The position numbers were made by a program, and so were the translations under genes. From Ideonella livida (GTDB lineage: Bacteria > Pseudomonadota > Gammaproteobacteria > Burkholderiales > Burkholderiaceae_C): a DNA stretch of 64,000 nt. A model generated the notes under the pieces. That model was given only the letters and a program-made list of their open reading frames with translations, had not been told where the DNA came from and made no database searches. The stretch is from the NCBI RefSeq assembly GCF_010499455.1, contig NZ_JAAGOH010000007.1, forward strand, positions 1 to 64,000, given 5' to 3'. Positions within the stretch are counted from its first letter, which is position 1; every line of letters starts with the position of its first letter. Below are positions 8,261 through 16,878 of this stretch, piece after piece.

Positions 8261-9997
8261 TTGACCCCAGCCTCCGACGCCGTCGCCCGGCGCTTCCTGT
8301 CCTACATCGCCCCGCAGAAGTGGGGGCTGCTGCTGGGGGTGGCCTGTTTCATGGCGGCGGCGGCCATGGAGCCGCTGGTGCCGGCCCTGCTTTCCCGCCT
8401 GCTTGACGACGGCTTCAAGGCCGACATGGGCTTCTCGGTGTGGTGGGTGCCGCCCATCCTCATCGGCATGTTCGCCGCGCGCGGCCTGCTGCTGTTCTGC
8501 GGGGCCTACCTGTTTGCCTGGTCCAACACCCGGGTGGTCCTGCAGCTGCGCGAGGAGATGGTGGCCGCGGTGATGCGCGCCGATGCCGCCCTCTACGGCC
8601 GGGTGGCCCCGGGGGTGCTGGCCTCACAGGTCATCACCGACCCGCAGAACGCGGTCAACAACATCTCCGGGGCGGTGGTCACCTTGCTGCGCGACGGCAC
8701 CACCCTGCTGGCCCTGCTGGGCTATCTGTTCTACCTGAACTGGAAGCTCACCCTGATCTCGCTGATCACGCTGCCGCTGCTGGGGCTGGTGGTGCGTTTC
8801 GTCAAGCGCCGGGTGATGAGCGCCAGCCGCCGCACCCATGACTCGCACATGCGGCTGATCGGCATCACCGACGACATCGCCCGGGCCTGGCGGGTGGTGC
8901 GCACCTTTGATGCGGTGGGCTTTGAGTCCCGCCGCTTCTCGCAAGAGGCGCAGCAAATGCGCCGCATGGCCATCAAAAGTGCGGCGGCCGGCGCGTCCAT
9001 GACGCCGCTGACGCAGACGGTGGCCAGCCTGGGCGTGGCCACCATCCTGACCATGGCCCTGGTGCAGGCCCAGCAGGGCAGCGCCACGGTGGGTGAGTTC
9101 GTGGGCTTCATCACCGCGCTGCTGATGACCATCTCGCCCATGCGGCACCTGACCGATGTGACCCAGCCCATCGCCAACGGCCTGATCGGGGCGGGCCGCT
9201 GCTTTGAGCTGCTGGACACCCCCAAGGAGCCTGACCGCGGCACGCGCGAGCTGGACCCGGCGCACTGCCAGGGCGAGATCCGTTTTGCCGGGGTGGGCCT
9301 GACCTATCCGGACAGCGAGCGCCCGGCCCTCCAGGGCCTGGACCTGCATGTGCCGGCCGGCACCACGGTGGCCCTGGTGGGCGCCTCGGGCGCGGGCAAG
9401 ACCACCATCGTCAGCACGCTGCTGGGGTTTGCCGAGCCCACGCAGGGTGAGGTGACGCTGGATGGCGTGCCGCTGTCGGCGCTGCGCAAGGCCAACCTGC
9501 GCCGGCAGTTCGCGGTGGTGTCGCAGGACATCGTGCTGTTTGACGGCAGCATCGCCGACAACGTGACCTACGCCCTGCCGTTTGACGCGGCCAGGGTGGA
9601 GTCGTGCCTGCGCGCGGCCAACCTCTGGGACTTTGTGCAATCCCAGCCCGAGGGCCTGCGGGCGTCCATCGGCACCAACGGCAACCGGCTCTCGGGTGGG
9701 CAGCGCCAGCGGCTGGCCATTGCCCGGGCGTTGTACAAGGACGCGCGCATCTGGATTTTTGACGAGGCGACCTCGGCGCTGGACACCGAGTCCGAGCGCA
9801 TCGTGCAGCAGTCCATCGAGCAGTGGCAGGGCCGCAAGACGCTGATCCTGATCGCCCACCGCCTGAGCACGGTGCGCAACGCCGACTGCATCCACGTGCT
9901 GGCCGACGGGCGGGTGGTGGAGGCAGGCCGGCATGCCGAGCTGATGGCCCGCCAGGGCCTGTACGCCGGCATGGTGGGCGCGCAGGCCCTGGGCTGA
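8261..9997 (+). CDS. msbA: MsbA-like lipid A/lipid flippase ABC transporter
   Basis: A 578-residue half-transporter with a fused membrane domain (about six helices, residues 15-310) and an ATP-binding domain. Visible motifs are Walker A GASGAGKTT near 374-382, signature LSGGQRQRLAIARAL near 477, Walker B IWIFDEATSALD near 497 and the H-loop IAHRLST near 531. Length and layout match MsbA, the inner-membrane exporter that flips lipid A-core for lipopolysaccharide assembly. The general lipid/multidrug exporter ABCB group looks similar, so the symbol is moderately sure. The start is taken as TTG 8261, which puts the protein start at the usual MsbA position. Upstream in-frame codons would add an unlikely Arg/Pro-rich leader overlapping the ligase gene. 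Confidence 0.78.
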   Translation: MTPASDAVARRFLSYIAPQKWGLLLGVACFMAAAAMEPLVPALLSRLLDDGFKADMGFSVWWVPPILIGMFAARGLLLFCGAYLFAWSNTRVVLQLREEMVAAVMRADAALYGRVAPGVLASQVITDPQNAVNNISGAVVTLLRDGTTLLALLGYLFYLNWKLTLISLITLPLLGLVVRFVKRRVMSASRRTHDSHMRLIGITDDIARAWRVVRTFDAVGFESRRFSQEAQQMRRMAIKSAAAGASMTPLTQTVASLGVATILTMALVQAQQGSATVGEFVGFITALLMTISPMRHLTDVTQPIANGLIGAGRCFELLDTPKEPDRGTRELDPAHCQGEIRFAGVGLTYPDSERPALQGLDLHVPAGTTVALVGASGAGKTTIVSTLLGFAEPTQGEVTLDGVPLSALRKANLRRQFAVVSQDIVLFDGSIADNVTYALPFDAARVESCLRAANLWDFVQSQPEGLRASIGTNGNRLSGGQRQRLAIARALYKDARIWIFDEATSALDTESERIVQQSIEQWQGRKTLILIAHRLSTVRNADCIHVLADGRVVEAGRHAELMARQGLYAGMVGAQALG

Positions 9998-10031
9998 AGG
10001 CCGTGCTGGCCGCGTCGGCCAGGGCCTTCAG
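9994..10031. terminator. Hairpin spanning two convergent stop codons (candidate bidirectional terminator)
   Basis: CTGAAGGCC (9994-10002) pairs with GGCCTTCAG (10023-10031), and the inner CTGGCC (10006-10011) pairs with GGCCAG (10017-10022). This gives 15 base pairs with one three-base bulge and a five-base loop. The stop codons of the exporter (9995-9997) and the opposite-strand lipoprotein (10028-10030) both lie in the outer arms. There is no long U tract on either side, so termination strength is uncertain. Confidence 0.5.
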
Positions 10032-10561
10032 CGGCTGGCCACCAGCAGCGGCTCGCTGGGGTGCAGCGCGGTCTGGCAGGGGCTGTCCTGGGCGTCACGC
10101 GCCTGGGGCGGGATGCTGATGACGTGCGGGTAGTAGTGGGCCCCGGGCAGCAGGCGCAGGCGCAGGGTCTCGGTCACGGCCCGGTGCTCGCCCGGGTTGG
10201 GGCTCAGCTGGGCCAGGCGGGTGGCCCCGCCGGGCGGGATGCTGCAGCGCACGGTGATCTGGTGGTCGCCGGCTGGCAGGGCCAGGGTGCCGGCATCGGG
10301 GTCCACACGGCGGCCGTTGACTTCCACCACCGTGGCCATCCAGCGCAGCCGGGCGTTGGGGCCTTCACCGGCCCATTGGCGGGCCTGGCGCTCCAGCAGC
10401 ACGGGCTCGCCGGCCGGCGCCGCCGTGGCCTGGGCCTCGCCCTGGTAGGTCTGCCACTGGGTGGCGCAGCCCACGGTGCCCAGCAGCAGGATCACGGACA
10501 GGCTGCCGGCCAGGCGCTGGCGGCGGATCTGCGAGACGGTGGGGGGACGGCTGGAGGTCAT
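10028..10561 (-). CDS. Small secreted/lipoprotein-like protein of unknown function
   Basis: A 177-residue protein with a positively charged N-terminus, a hydrophobic stretch (LSVILLLGTVGCA) and Cys32 at the end of it. This suggests an export signal with an imperfect lipobox (Thr rather than Leu at -3). The rest contains a short beta-rich segment with VNGRRVDPDAGTLALPAGDH, reminiscent of small periplasmic domains that present a beta sandwich, but no named family is recognised. The start was moved to ATG 10561 because GGGAG sits just upstream. A longer form from 10588 is possible. It converges on the exporter gene and follows the diguanylate cyclase gene (stop at 10642) on the same strand. Confidence 0.65.
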   Translation of the reverse strand: MTSSRPPTVSQIRRQRLAGSLSVILLLGTVGCATQWQTYQGEAQATAAPAGEPVLLERQARQWAGEGPNARLRWMATVVEVNGRRVDPDAGTLALPAGDHQITVRCSIPPGGATRLAQLSPNPGEHRAVTETLRLRLLPGAHYYPHVISIPPQARDAQDSPCQTALHPSEPLLVASR

Positions 10562-10641
10562 GGCGGGCTCCCGGGGACGATGGGGCAAGGGCGATGGCCT
10601 GAAGATCGGCCCCTTCGGTCCTGCGCTTGAGCCGGAACAAC

Positions 10642-12495
10642 TCAGCCTTTGGCGCCCAGTTCCTCGGGCAGGCGGCCACCCCCGGCTGACGGGGGCGGCC
10701 CGGGCAGGGCGGCCGGGGCCACGGGGGGGCTCATGGGCGCTGGCGGCGGCGCGGGTGCGGGTTCGGCGCCCGCCACCCGGTTGCGGCCGGTGCGCTTGGC
10801 CCGGTACATGGCGGCATCGGCCACCGACAGCAGGTGCTGCAGCTCCAGCCCATGCTGCCCGGTGCTGGCCACGCCCAGGCTGGCCGTGAGGGCGAAGGCG
10901 CCGCCCAGCGGATCGGCCACCCGCAGCTGCGAGACGGCCTCGCGCAGGCGCTCGGCGCTCTTGAAGGCCTGGGCTGCGTCGCAGTGGCCCAGCAGCAGCA
11001 CGAATTCCTCACCCCCATAGCGCGCGGCCAGGTCGCCGGTGCGGATCTGGGCGGCCAAGGTGCTGGCCACGGCACGCAGCGCCTCGTCGCCCACCCCGTG
11101 GCCGTAGCTGTCGTTGATGGCCTTGAAGTGGTCCACGTCCAGCAGCACCACCGACAGGTGGAAGCCATGGCGCTGGGCGGTGGCCAGTTCGCGCTCGGCC
11201 TGCTCGAAGAAGGCGCGGCGGTTGAGCAGGCCGGTCAGCCCGTCGGTGTTGGAGAGCTGGCTGAGCTGGGTGATGAGCTGGGCGCGCTCTTCCTCCATGG
11301 TCTGCTGCAGGATCTGCACCTTCTGCATGGCCCGCACCGCGCCCAGCACCGCGCCGATCTCGTCGTCGGCTCTGGCTTCGGGCACGGTCAGGTCGTGCCG
11401 GCCCTCGGCCAGGCCGTGGATGACCCGGGCGGTCTGCGACAGCGGCACCACCACCCGCCGGTGCACCAGCCACAGGCCCAGCGCCAGGGCGGACAGGGCC
11501 ACCAGCGACAGGGTGGCCATGACCTGCAGGTCCAGCCGGGCCGCGTTGCGTCGGGCCAGGGCTTGGCGCTCGGCGTCGTCCAGCAGGGCGTTGCGCAGGT
11601 CGAAGGCGCGCGCCAGGTCGGGCACGATCAGCTCGCCAAAGCGCAGGGCATCCACCGGGTAGGGGCCACCGTGGTGGCCGGCCTCCACGATCTGGTCGAT
11701 GAGCGCGGCGCCCCGGCCAAACAGGCCGTGCCGCAGTTGCTGGCGCGCCGAGGCCACGGCGTCGGTGCCGCGGTAGCCGTCCAGGTAGCTGTCGAGCAGT
11801 TCGCGCAGCTGGTCCAGGCGGCCCAGCTGCAGGTGGGTGGCGTCGTCCTCCTCTGGCGTGAAGGGCGTGCCTCGCACCACCGCCGGGCGCAGGCCGGCGG
11901 CCAGCAGGCCACCCACCTCGCGCAGGCGGGCCGCCAGCACGGCGCCCTGCAGCGGGGGGGTCAGGTCGGGGTAGGCGCGTTGGGCGCGGCCGGCCAGGTC
12001 GGCCACCGCGGGCTCCAGCAGGGCATGGGCCTCGCGCAGGCGGGCGATGTCGCGGGCCACGTGGGCGCTGCGGCTGCTGTCCTGGCGGGAGACTTCGCTA
12101 TCCACCGACAGGCGCACCTCGTCCAGCAGCAGCCGGGCGCGGTCCACCGCGGTGACCACGCGGCGGTAACTGGGGTCTTCCTCTCCCAGGGCAGCCAGGT
12201 CGGCCGTGGCGGCGGCAAAGGCGCGGTCGGTGTCCAGCCGCGCGGCCATGAGCTCCTCGCGGGCACGCAGCGGCGACTCGTGGCCCACGTCGCGCAGCAC
12301 GGCAAAGGAGGGGGCGCGCTCGCGCGACAGCATCTCACCGGCGCTGAGCACGCGGCGCAGGCGCTGCAGGGCTTGCAGGCCGTCCTCGGCCTGCTTCAGG
12401 ACGTGCCGTTCGTGCAGGGCGGCGTGCACCACCAGGGCCAGCACCACCATGGCCAGGCCGGCGGCCAGCCAGCGGAAGAGCGCGTTCAGGCCCAC
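10642..12495 (-). CDS. Membrane-bound diguanylate cyclase (GGDEF)
   Basis: A 617-residue protein that should make cyclic di-GMP from two GTP. The N-terminus has one transmembrane helix (residues 5-26), a long helical periplasmic sensor region, a second helix (about 365-390), a HAMP-like linker (VVPLSQTARVIHGLAEG), a short coiled coil and a C-terminal GGDEF domain. The active-site loop is GGEEF at 494-498. An RxxD inhibitory site (Arg485, Asp488) sits five residues before it, so product feedback is expected. No EAL domain is present. The start was set at GTG 12495, which has GGAGG close upstream. The open frame extends to 12648, but the added part is Pro/Ala-rich and lacks a clear start signal. 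Confidence 0.87.
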   Translation of the reverse strand: MGLNALFRWLAAGLAMVVLALVVHAALHERHVLKQAEDGLQALQRLRRVLSAGEMLSRERAPSFAVLRDVGHESPLRAREELMAARLDTDRAFAAATADLAALGEEDPSYRRVVTAVDRARLLLDEVRLSVDSEVSRQDSSRSAHVARDIARLREAHALLEPAVADLAGRAQRAYPDLTPPLQGAVLAARLREVGGLLAAGLRPAVVRGTPFTPEEDDATHLQLGRLDQLRELLDSYLDGYRGTDAVASARQQLRHGLFGRGAALIDQIVEAGHHGGPYPVDALRFGELIVPDLARAFDLRNALLDDAERQALARRNAARLDLQVMATLSLVALSALALGLWLVHRRVVVPLSQTARVIHGLAEGRHDLTVPEARADDEIGAVLGAVRAMQKVQILQQTMEEERAQLITQLSQLSNTDGLTGLLNRRAFFEQAERELATAQRHGFHLSVVLLDVDHFKAINDSYGHGVGDEALRAVASTLAAQIRTGDLAARYGGEEFVLLLGHCDAAQAFKSAERLREAVSQLRVADPLGGAFALTASLGVASTGQHGLELQHLLSVADAAMYRAKRTGRNRVAGAEPAPAPPPAPMSPPVAPAALPGPPPSAGGGRLPEELGAKG

Positions 12496-12704
12496 GGCGC
12501 CTCCGCAGGGCAGGTGTCGCGCGGCAACGCGGTCAAGGGGAAACCCGGCACAGCTGGCTCCGGCCATGGACAAGACCGGCGGCGGCGCGGTGCGCGGACC
12601 CCGGAACGCAGGGGCCGGCGCGCGCAGGCGGGCCACCCCAGCGCTCATATCGACCGGCGCGGGCGAGACTGAAGGCGCGCCCGTGGGCGGCCGGGGTCAG
12701 CCGC

Positions 12705-13292
12705 TCAGGCGCGCTCGAACTTGAAGACCGCCACGCTGGCCAGCAGGTTGGGCCAGCGGCGCACCACCTGGCCGTCCTGCAGGCCGAAGCTGTCCAGGAT
12801 GGCCAGGCCGTTCTTGCGCGCCAGGATCTCGAAGTCGGCGTAGGTGCCCACGCGGATGTTGGGCGTGTCGTACCACTCGTAGGGCAGGGCCTTGGTGACC
12901 GGCATGCGCCCGCGCAGCACGCTCAGGCGGTTGGCCCAGTGCGCGAAGTTGGGAAAGCTCACGATGCCCTGGCGGCCCACGCGCGCGGTCTCGCGCAGCA
13001 TGTGCTCGGCGTTGCGCAGGTGCTGCAGGGTCTCCAGCTGCAGCACCACGTCAAAGGTCTGGTCGTCAAACAGCTGCAGGCCTTCCTCCAGGTTGAGCTG
13101 GATGACGTTGACGCCCTTGCGGGCGCACTGCAGCAGCTTGGCGTCGTCCAGCTCAATGCCGTAGCCGCTGCAGCCGCGGTGTTCGCGCAGATGGGCCAGC
13201 AGGGTGCCGTCGCCACAGCCCAGGTCGAGCACGCGCGCGCCCTCGGGCACCAGCGCGGCGATGGCCTGCAGATCCTGGTGGGGGGTGGTCAT
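12705..13292 (-). CDS. metW: MetW, methionine biosynthesis methyltransferase-fold protein
   Basis: A 195-residue Rossmann-fold protein with the SAM-binding signature [10 protein letters not shown] at 21-30 and the MetW-specific stretches [22 protein letters not shown] and [12 protein letters not shown]. MetW is the usual partner of MetX in proteobacteria and is needed for or stimulates homoserine acylation. Whether it methylates anything is unclear. Its ATG overlaps the metX stop in an ATGA arrangement (13289-13292), so the two are translationally coupled and share the SAM-II riboswitch upstream of metX. Confidence 0.93.
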   Translation of the reverse strand: MTTPHQDLQAIAALVPEGARVLDLGCGDGTLLAHLREHRGCSGYGIELDDAKLLQCARKGVNVIQLNLEEGLQLFDDQTFDVVLQLETLQHLRNAEHMLRETARVGRQGIVSFPNFAHWANRLSVLRGRMPVTKALPYEWYDTPNIRVGTYADFEILARKNGLAILDSFGLQDGQVVRRWPNLLASVAVFKFERA

Positions 13293-14461
13293 GCGCGGGC
13301 TCCCTGCGGGGTGATGTTCTGGTCAATACGCTCAAAGTAGGCGCGCATCACGCCGTGGTAGCGCGGGTCCTCCAGCAAGAAGGCGTCGTGGCCGTGGGGG
13401 GCGTCGATCTCGGCATAGCTCACCTCCACCTGGTTGTCCACCAGGGCCTTGACGATCTCGCGCGAGCGCGCCGGCGAGAAGCGCCAGTCGGTGGTGAAGC
13501 TCACCAGCAAAAACTTCTTGTCGCGCGCCACCTTGAAGGCGGCCGAGAGGTCGCCGCCATGCGCCCGTGCCGGGTCAAAGTAGTCCAGCGCCCGGGTGAT
13601 GAGCAGGTAGGTGTTGGCGTCAAAGTACTCGCTGAACTTCTCGCCCTGGTGGCGCAGGTAGCTCTCGATCTGGAACTCGATCTCCTGCGTGGAGTAGCCC
13701 ACCGCATCGCTGCGCCGCTCGCGGCCGAACTTGGCCTCCATCGAGTCGTCGCTCAGGTAGGTGATGTGGCCGATCATGCGCGCCACCCGCAGGCCGCGCG
13801 CCGGCACCACGCCGTGGGCGTAGAAGTGGCCGCCGTGGAAGTCGGGGTCGGTGACGATGGCGCGCCGCGCCACCTCGTTGAAGGCGATGTTTTGCGCGCT
13901 CAGGTTGGGCGCGGTGGCCACGGCCACGCAGTGGCGCAGGCGCTCGGGGTAACGCAGCGTCCAGGCCAGGGCCTGCATGCCGCCCAAGCTGCCGCCCAGC
14001 ACGGCGGCCAGCTGGGTGATGCCCAGGCGCTCGACCAGGCGGGCTTGTGCGTCCACCCAGTCTTCCACCGTCACCACCGGGAAGTCGGCGCCGTAGGGCC
14101 GGCCGCCCTTGGCCGGATCGGGATGGGGGTGCATCGGCCCCGTCGAGCCAAAGCAACTGCCCGGGTTGTTGATGCCGATGACAAAGAAGCGGTTGGTGTC
14201 CAGCGGCTTGCCCGGGCCCACCAGGTTGTCCCACCAGCCATCGCTCTTGGGCTGGCCCGCGTAGTGGCCGGCGATGTGGTGCGAGGCGTTGAGCGCGTGG
14301 CACACCAGCACCGCGTTGCTCTTGTCGGCGTTCAGGGTGCCGTAGGTCTCGTAGACCAGCGTGTAGTCGGCCAGTTGCGCACCGCTCTGCAGCGGCAGCG
14401 GCTCGGCAAAGTGCATCTGCTGCGGGGTGACCGCGCCGACGGAGGCCATGTGCATGGACAT
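13289..14461 (-). CDS. metX: MetX, homoserine O-acyltransferase
   Basis: A 390-residue alpha/beta-hydrolase-fold enzyme that acylates L-homoserine at the first committed step of methionine synthesis. The nucleophile is Ser158 in GGSLGGMQ. The Asp and His of the triad fit TTDWRFSP and APHGHDAF near the C-terminus. The early segment [12 protein letters not shown] (98-109) is the family's conserved acyl-CoA-binding region. Many betaproteobacterial MetX enzymes use succinyl-CoA rather than acetyl-CoA, and sequence reading alone does not settle this. The gene is preceded by a SAM-II aptamer and an intrinsic terminator ending 16 bases before the ATG, so it should be shut off by S-adenosylmethionine. 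ATGs at codons 3 and 5 are alternative starts. Confidence 0.95.
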   Translation of the reverse strand: MSMHMASVGAVTPQQMHFAEPLPLQSGAQLADYTLVYETYGTLNADKSNAVLVCHALNASHHIAGHYAGQPKSDGWWDNLVGPGKPLDTNRFFVIGINNPGSCFGSTGPMHPHPDPAKGGRPYGADFPVVTVEDWVDAQARLVERLGITQLAAVLGGSLGGMQALAWTLRYPERLRHCVAVATAPNLSAQNIAFNEVARRAIVTDPDFHGGHFYAHGVVPARGLRVARMIGHITYLSDDSMEAKFGRERRSDAVGYSTQEIEFQIESYLRHQGEKFSEYFDANTYLLITRALDYFDPARAHGGDLSAAFKVARDKKFLLVSFTTDWRFSPARSREIVKALVDNQVEVSYAEIDAPHGHDAFLLEDPRYHGVMRAYFERIDQNITPQGARA

Positions 14462-14477
14462 TTCCGATCCAGAAATG

Positions 14478-14517
14478 AAAAAACCCGGTTCCGCGTTTCA
14501 GAGATGCGGACACCGGG
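14478..14517 (-). terminator. Intrinsic terminator of the SAM-II riboswitch in the metX leader
   Basis: On the minus strand CCCGGT-G-TCCGC (14517 downward) pairs with GCGGA-ACCGGG, giving 11 base pairs with one bulged G and an 11-base loop, followed at once by TTTTTT (14483-14478). This is a textbook Rho-independent terminator, placed between the aptamer and the metX start codon. Confidence 0.88.
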
Positions 14518-14532
14518 CGTCGAGTCTGGCGT

Positions 14533-14584
14533 CCCTCTTTAGCTGTATTTGTAGGGCGCCCGCAATCCGGAACAAATCGGCGCC
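14533..14584 (-). promoter_or_regulatory. SAM-II (SAM-alpha) riboswitch aptamer upstream of metX
   Basis: The 52-base minus-strand segment follows the SAM-II consensus closely. P1 arm GGCGCC (14584-14579) is followed by GATTTGTT, then CCGGATTGC, the second P1 arm GGGCGCC, then CTACAAATACAGCTAAAGAGGG. The GATTTGT and ACAAATAC segments can pair, and the invariant GCTAAA element is present at the 3' end as in the solved SAM-II structure. SAM-II binds S-adenosylmethionine and controls metX-type genes, mostly in alphaproteobacteria. Here it would repress the metX-metW operon when SAM is abundant. Confidence 0.92.
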
Positions 14585-14595
14585 TGAGGGCGCGC

Positions 14596-14604
14596 AGTTT
14601 AGCA
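14596..14604 (-). promoter_or_regulatory. Candidate extended -10 promoter for metX-metW
   Basis: The minus strand reads TGCTAAACT, an extended -10 (TGnTAAACT). Transcription would start about seven bases on, only a few bases before the 5' arm of the SAM-II aptamer, as expected for a compact riboswitch leader. No convincing -35 is seen. Confidence 0.45.
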
Positions 14605-14635
14605 GGGGGGCGGCGCCGGCTGCCGCCTGCCACGC

Positions 14636-15973
14636 TCAGGGCGCGGGCCAGCTCAAGCGTACCCGGCAGCCCCGGGGGGCCAGGGCCTCCAGGCTGACCG
14701 TGCCGCCCTGGCGGTGCATCACCTGCGCCACAACCGCCAGGCCCAGGCCGCTGCCCGGGGTGTGGCGGCTGGCGTCGCCGCGGGCAAAGGCCTGCAACAG
14801 GTGCGCGGGGTCCTGGGGGCCCAGGCCGGGGCCGTGGTCGTCCACCTCCAGCCACAGGCCGCCGTCGGCCTGCGGGCGCAGGCGCACGCACACCGGCGGG
14901 GCGCCGTGGCGCAGGGCGTTATCCACCAGATTGCCCAGGGCGCGCTCCATCAGCAAGGCGTTGCAGTTCCGGCGCAGGCAGGGCGCCGGGCCTTGCAGCT
15001 GCAGACGTGCGACCTCGGCGCCGGGGTCGAGGGGCAGCGCTTCGCCCGGGGCCAGGCGGGCGGTCAGCACCTGGCGGGCCACTTCGTGCAGGTCTACGGT
15101 TTCGTCCAGCGGCAGGGTGCCGGCGCGGACTTGGTCCAGAAAGCTGCCGATCAGCCGGTCGGCCACCTCGACGTTGCGCACGATGGTCTCGCGCCGGGCG
15201 GTGAGGTCGGGCGCCTCGGGCAGCAGCTCGGCGGCCATGCGGATGCGTGCCAGCGGGCTGCGCAGGTCATGGGAGATGCCGGCCAGCATCAGCTCGCGTT
15301 CGCGCAGCTGCCGGGCGTGGTGGCTGTGCAGCTGGTGCCAGTCGGCGGCGATGGCCTGCACCTCGGCGGTGGCGCCGCGCAGCGTGGGGGCCGGGGCAGG
15401 CTGCCCCGGGGGGTGGGCATGCAGGTGCTGGCGCAGCGCCTCCAGGGGGCGGCTCAGGCGGCGGGCGGCCCAGGCCGAGAGGCCGGCGGTGACGGCCAGG
15501 CTCAGGCCCAGGGTGAGCAGCAGGCGCAGGGGCAGGCGGGTTTCGACCAGCGCGTCGTCCAGGCCCAGCCAGCGTGGCCCCTCCGGGGTGTCCAGGCGCA
15601 GCCAGAGCAGGGGGCGGCCGGCCTCCTGGGGGTGGGCGGTGAAGCGCAGGTCCTGCACCTGCAGGCCCGCCCCCAGCAGCGCGGCCCGCAGCGCTTGGGT
15701 GCGCGGTCCGCCCAGGTCGCCGGGCAGGCTGGGCCCGGGGCCCTCGGCCTGGAGGCGGGGGCGTGGCACGCCGGCGGGCCAGTCCTGTGCGGCCTGGGCG
15801 GCCGGCAGCTGGCTCAGGCGCAGCAAGGCCGGGGCCCAGCGCTCCCCCACCAACTGGCCGATGGTGCGGTTTCGCTCCACATAAAAGCCCAGGCCGAACA
15901 CCAGCAGCAGCGCCAGCGCGCCCAGGGTCTGCACCAGCACCAGGCGGGTGAAGAGGGTGTTCCAGCGGGCCAT
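14636..15973 (-). CDS. Sensor histidine kinase (EnvZ/OmpB-like class)
   Basis: A 445-residue membrane kinase. It has a first transmembrane helix (about 8-30), a periplasmic region with VERNRTIGQLVGERWAP, a second helix (about 150-172), a HAMP linker, the phosphoacceptor box GISHDLRSPLARIRMA with His235, then an N-box (LVDNALRHG), and G-boxes DHGPGLG and GSGLGLAVV near the C-terminus. This is a complete HisKA/HATPase_c kinase. It follows its response regulator by 15 bases. The periplasmic part begins RNRTIGQL, as in EnvZ-like kinases that sense osmolarity or envelope state, but the signal is not known. Confidence 0.9.
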   Translation of the reverse strand: MARWNTLFTRLVLVQTLGALALLLVFGLGFYVERNRTIGQLVGERWAPALLRLSQLPAAQAAQDWPAGVPRPRLQAEGPGPSLPGDLGGPRTQALRAALLGAGLQVQDLRFTAHPQEAGRPLLWLRLDTPEGPRWLGLDDALVETRLPLRLLLTLGLSLAVTAGLSAWAARRLSRPLEALRQHLHAHPPGQPAPAPTLRGATAEVQAIAADWHQLHSHHARQLRERELMLAGISHDLRSPLARIRMAAELLPEAPDLTARRETIVRNVEVADRLIGSFLDQVRAGTLPLDETVDLHEVARQVLTARLAPGEALPLDPGAEVARLQLQGPAPCLRRNCNALLMERALGNLVDNALRHGAPPVCVRLRPQADGGLWLEVDDHGPGLGPQDPAHLLQAFARGDASRHTPGSGLGLAVVAQVMHRQGGTVSLEALAPRGCRVRLSWPAP

Positions 15974-15988
15974 GGGCGGGCGGAGGGC

Positions 15989-16696
15989 TCAGGCGCCGCG
16001 GGGCACGAAGACGTAGCCTTCGCCGCGCACCGTGTCCACCCATTCGGCGCCGGGGGCGGCCTCGCGCAGCTTGCGCCGCAGGCGACCCACCTGCACGTCC
16101 ACGGTGCGGTCCTGGGGGCGGTATTGGCCGGGTTGCACCGCCTCGCTCAGGCGCTCGCGGCTCAGCGGCTGGCCCGGTTGCCGGGCCAGGGCCACCAGCA
16201 GCTTGAATTCCACCGTGGTCAGGGTCAGCGGCAGGCCCTGCGGGCCGGCGCGGACTTCGCGCCGCAGCAGGTCCACTTCCAGGCCGGCAAAGCGCAGCAG
16301 GGGTTGGACCTCGGCCCGTGCGGGGGCCGCGCGGCGCAGCAGGGCGCGCACCCGGGCCACCAGTTCCCGGGCCTCGAAGGGCTTGGGCAGGTAGTCGTCG
16401 GCGCCCAGCTCCAGGCCCAGCACCCGGTCCATGGGGTCGCCGCGGGCGGTCAGCATCAGCAGGGGCAGGGCGGGGTGGGCGGCGCGCCAGCGGCGGCAGG
16501 CGTCCAGGCCGTTGCCGTCGGGCAGCATCACGTCCAGCAGCACCAGGTCAGGCTGCAGGGTCTGCAGGGCCCGCTCGGCATCCCCCAGGGTCAGCACGGC
16601 ATGGGTGTCCCAGGTTTCACGGTGCAGCAGCTCGCAGACCATGCCCGAGAGCTCGGCGTCGTCGTCCACGACCAGGATGAGTTGGCGCAGGCTCAT
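15989..16696 (-). CDS. OmpR-family response regulator
   Basis: A 235-residue two-domain regulator. The receiver domain (1-120) has acidic residues DDD at 11-13, phosphoacceptor Asp55 in LVLLDVMLPD, a Thr in LMLTARG and Lys in YLPKPF. A C-terminal winged helix follows, with VEFKLLVALARQPGQPLSRERL and DRTVDVQVGRLRRKL, the OmpR/PhoB DNA-recognition helix region. Phosphorylated by the downstream kinase, it should bind DNA as a dimer. The ATG at 16696 (MSLRQLILVVDDD) was taken because receiver domains start there. The open frame extends to 16813 with a Pro-rich non-conserved leader. No strong ribosome site is seen at either start. Confidence 0.9.
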   Translation of the reverse strand: MSLRQLILVVDDDAELSGMVCELLHRETWDTHAVLTLGDAERALQTLQPDLVLLDVMLPDGNGLDACRRWRAAHPALPLLMLTARGDPMDRVLGLELGADDYLPKPFEARELVARVRALLRRAAPARAEVQPLLRFAGLEVDLLRREVRAGPQGLPLTLTTVEFKLLVALARQPGQPLSRERLSEAVQPGQYRPQDRTVDVQVGRLRRKLREAAPGAEWVDTVRGEGYVFVPRGA

Positions 16697-16878
16697 GCGG
16701 AGGGCGGGTGGCGCGGTGATGGAAAGGGCCGAAGGGCGCGGGCCCGACGGGGCCGGGTCAGTGTAGGGGCCGCCGCGGGGCCGCGGTGCGACAAGGCTGT
16801 CATGCGGTGTCATGCGTTGCCGCCGCCGTGGCGGGCCCGGCGGCGTGCAATGGAGCTCCCGATGCTGGAGCTTTCACC

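Noticed and set aside
16698-16813. A longer N-terminus for the response regulator from ATG 16813
   Set aside because: The added part is Pro/Ala/Arg-rich without receiver homology. The ATG at 16696 begins the receiver domain directly.
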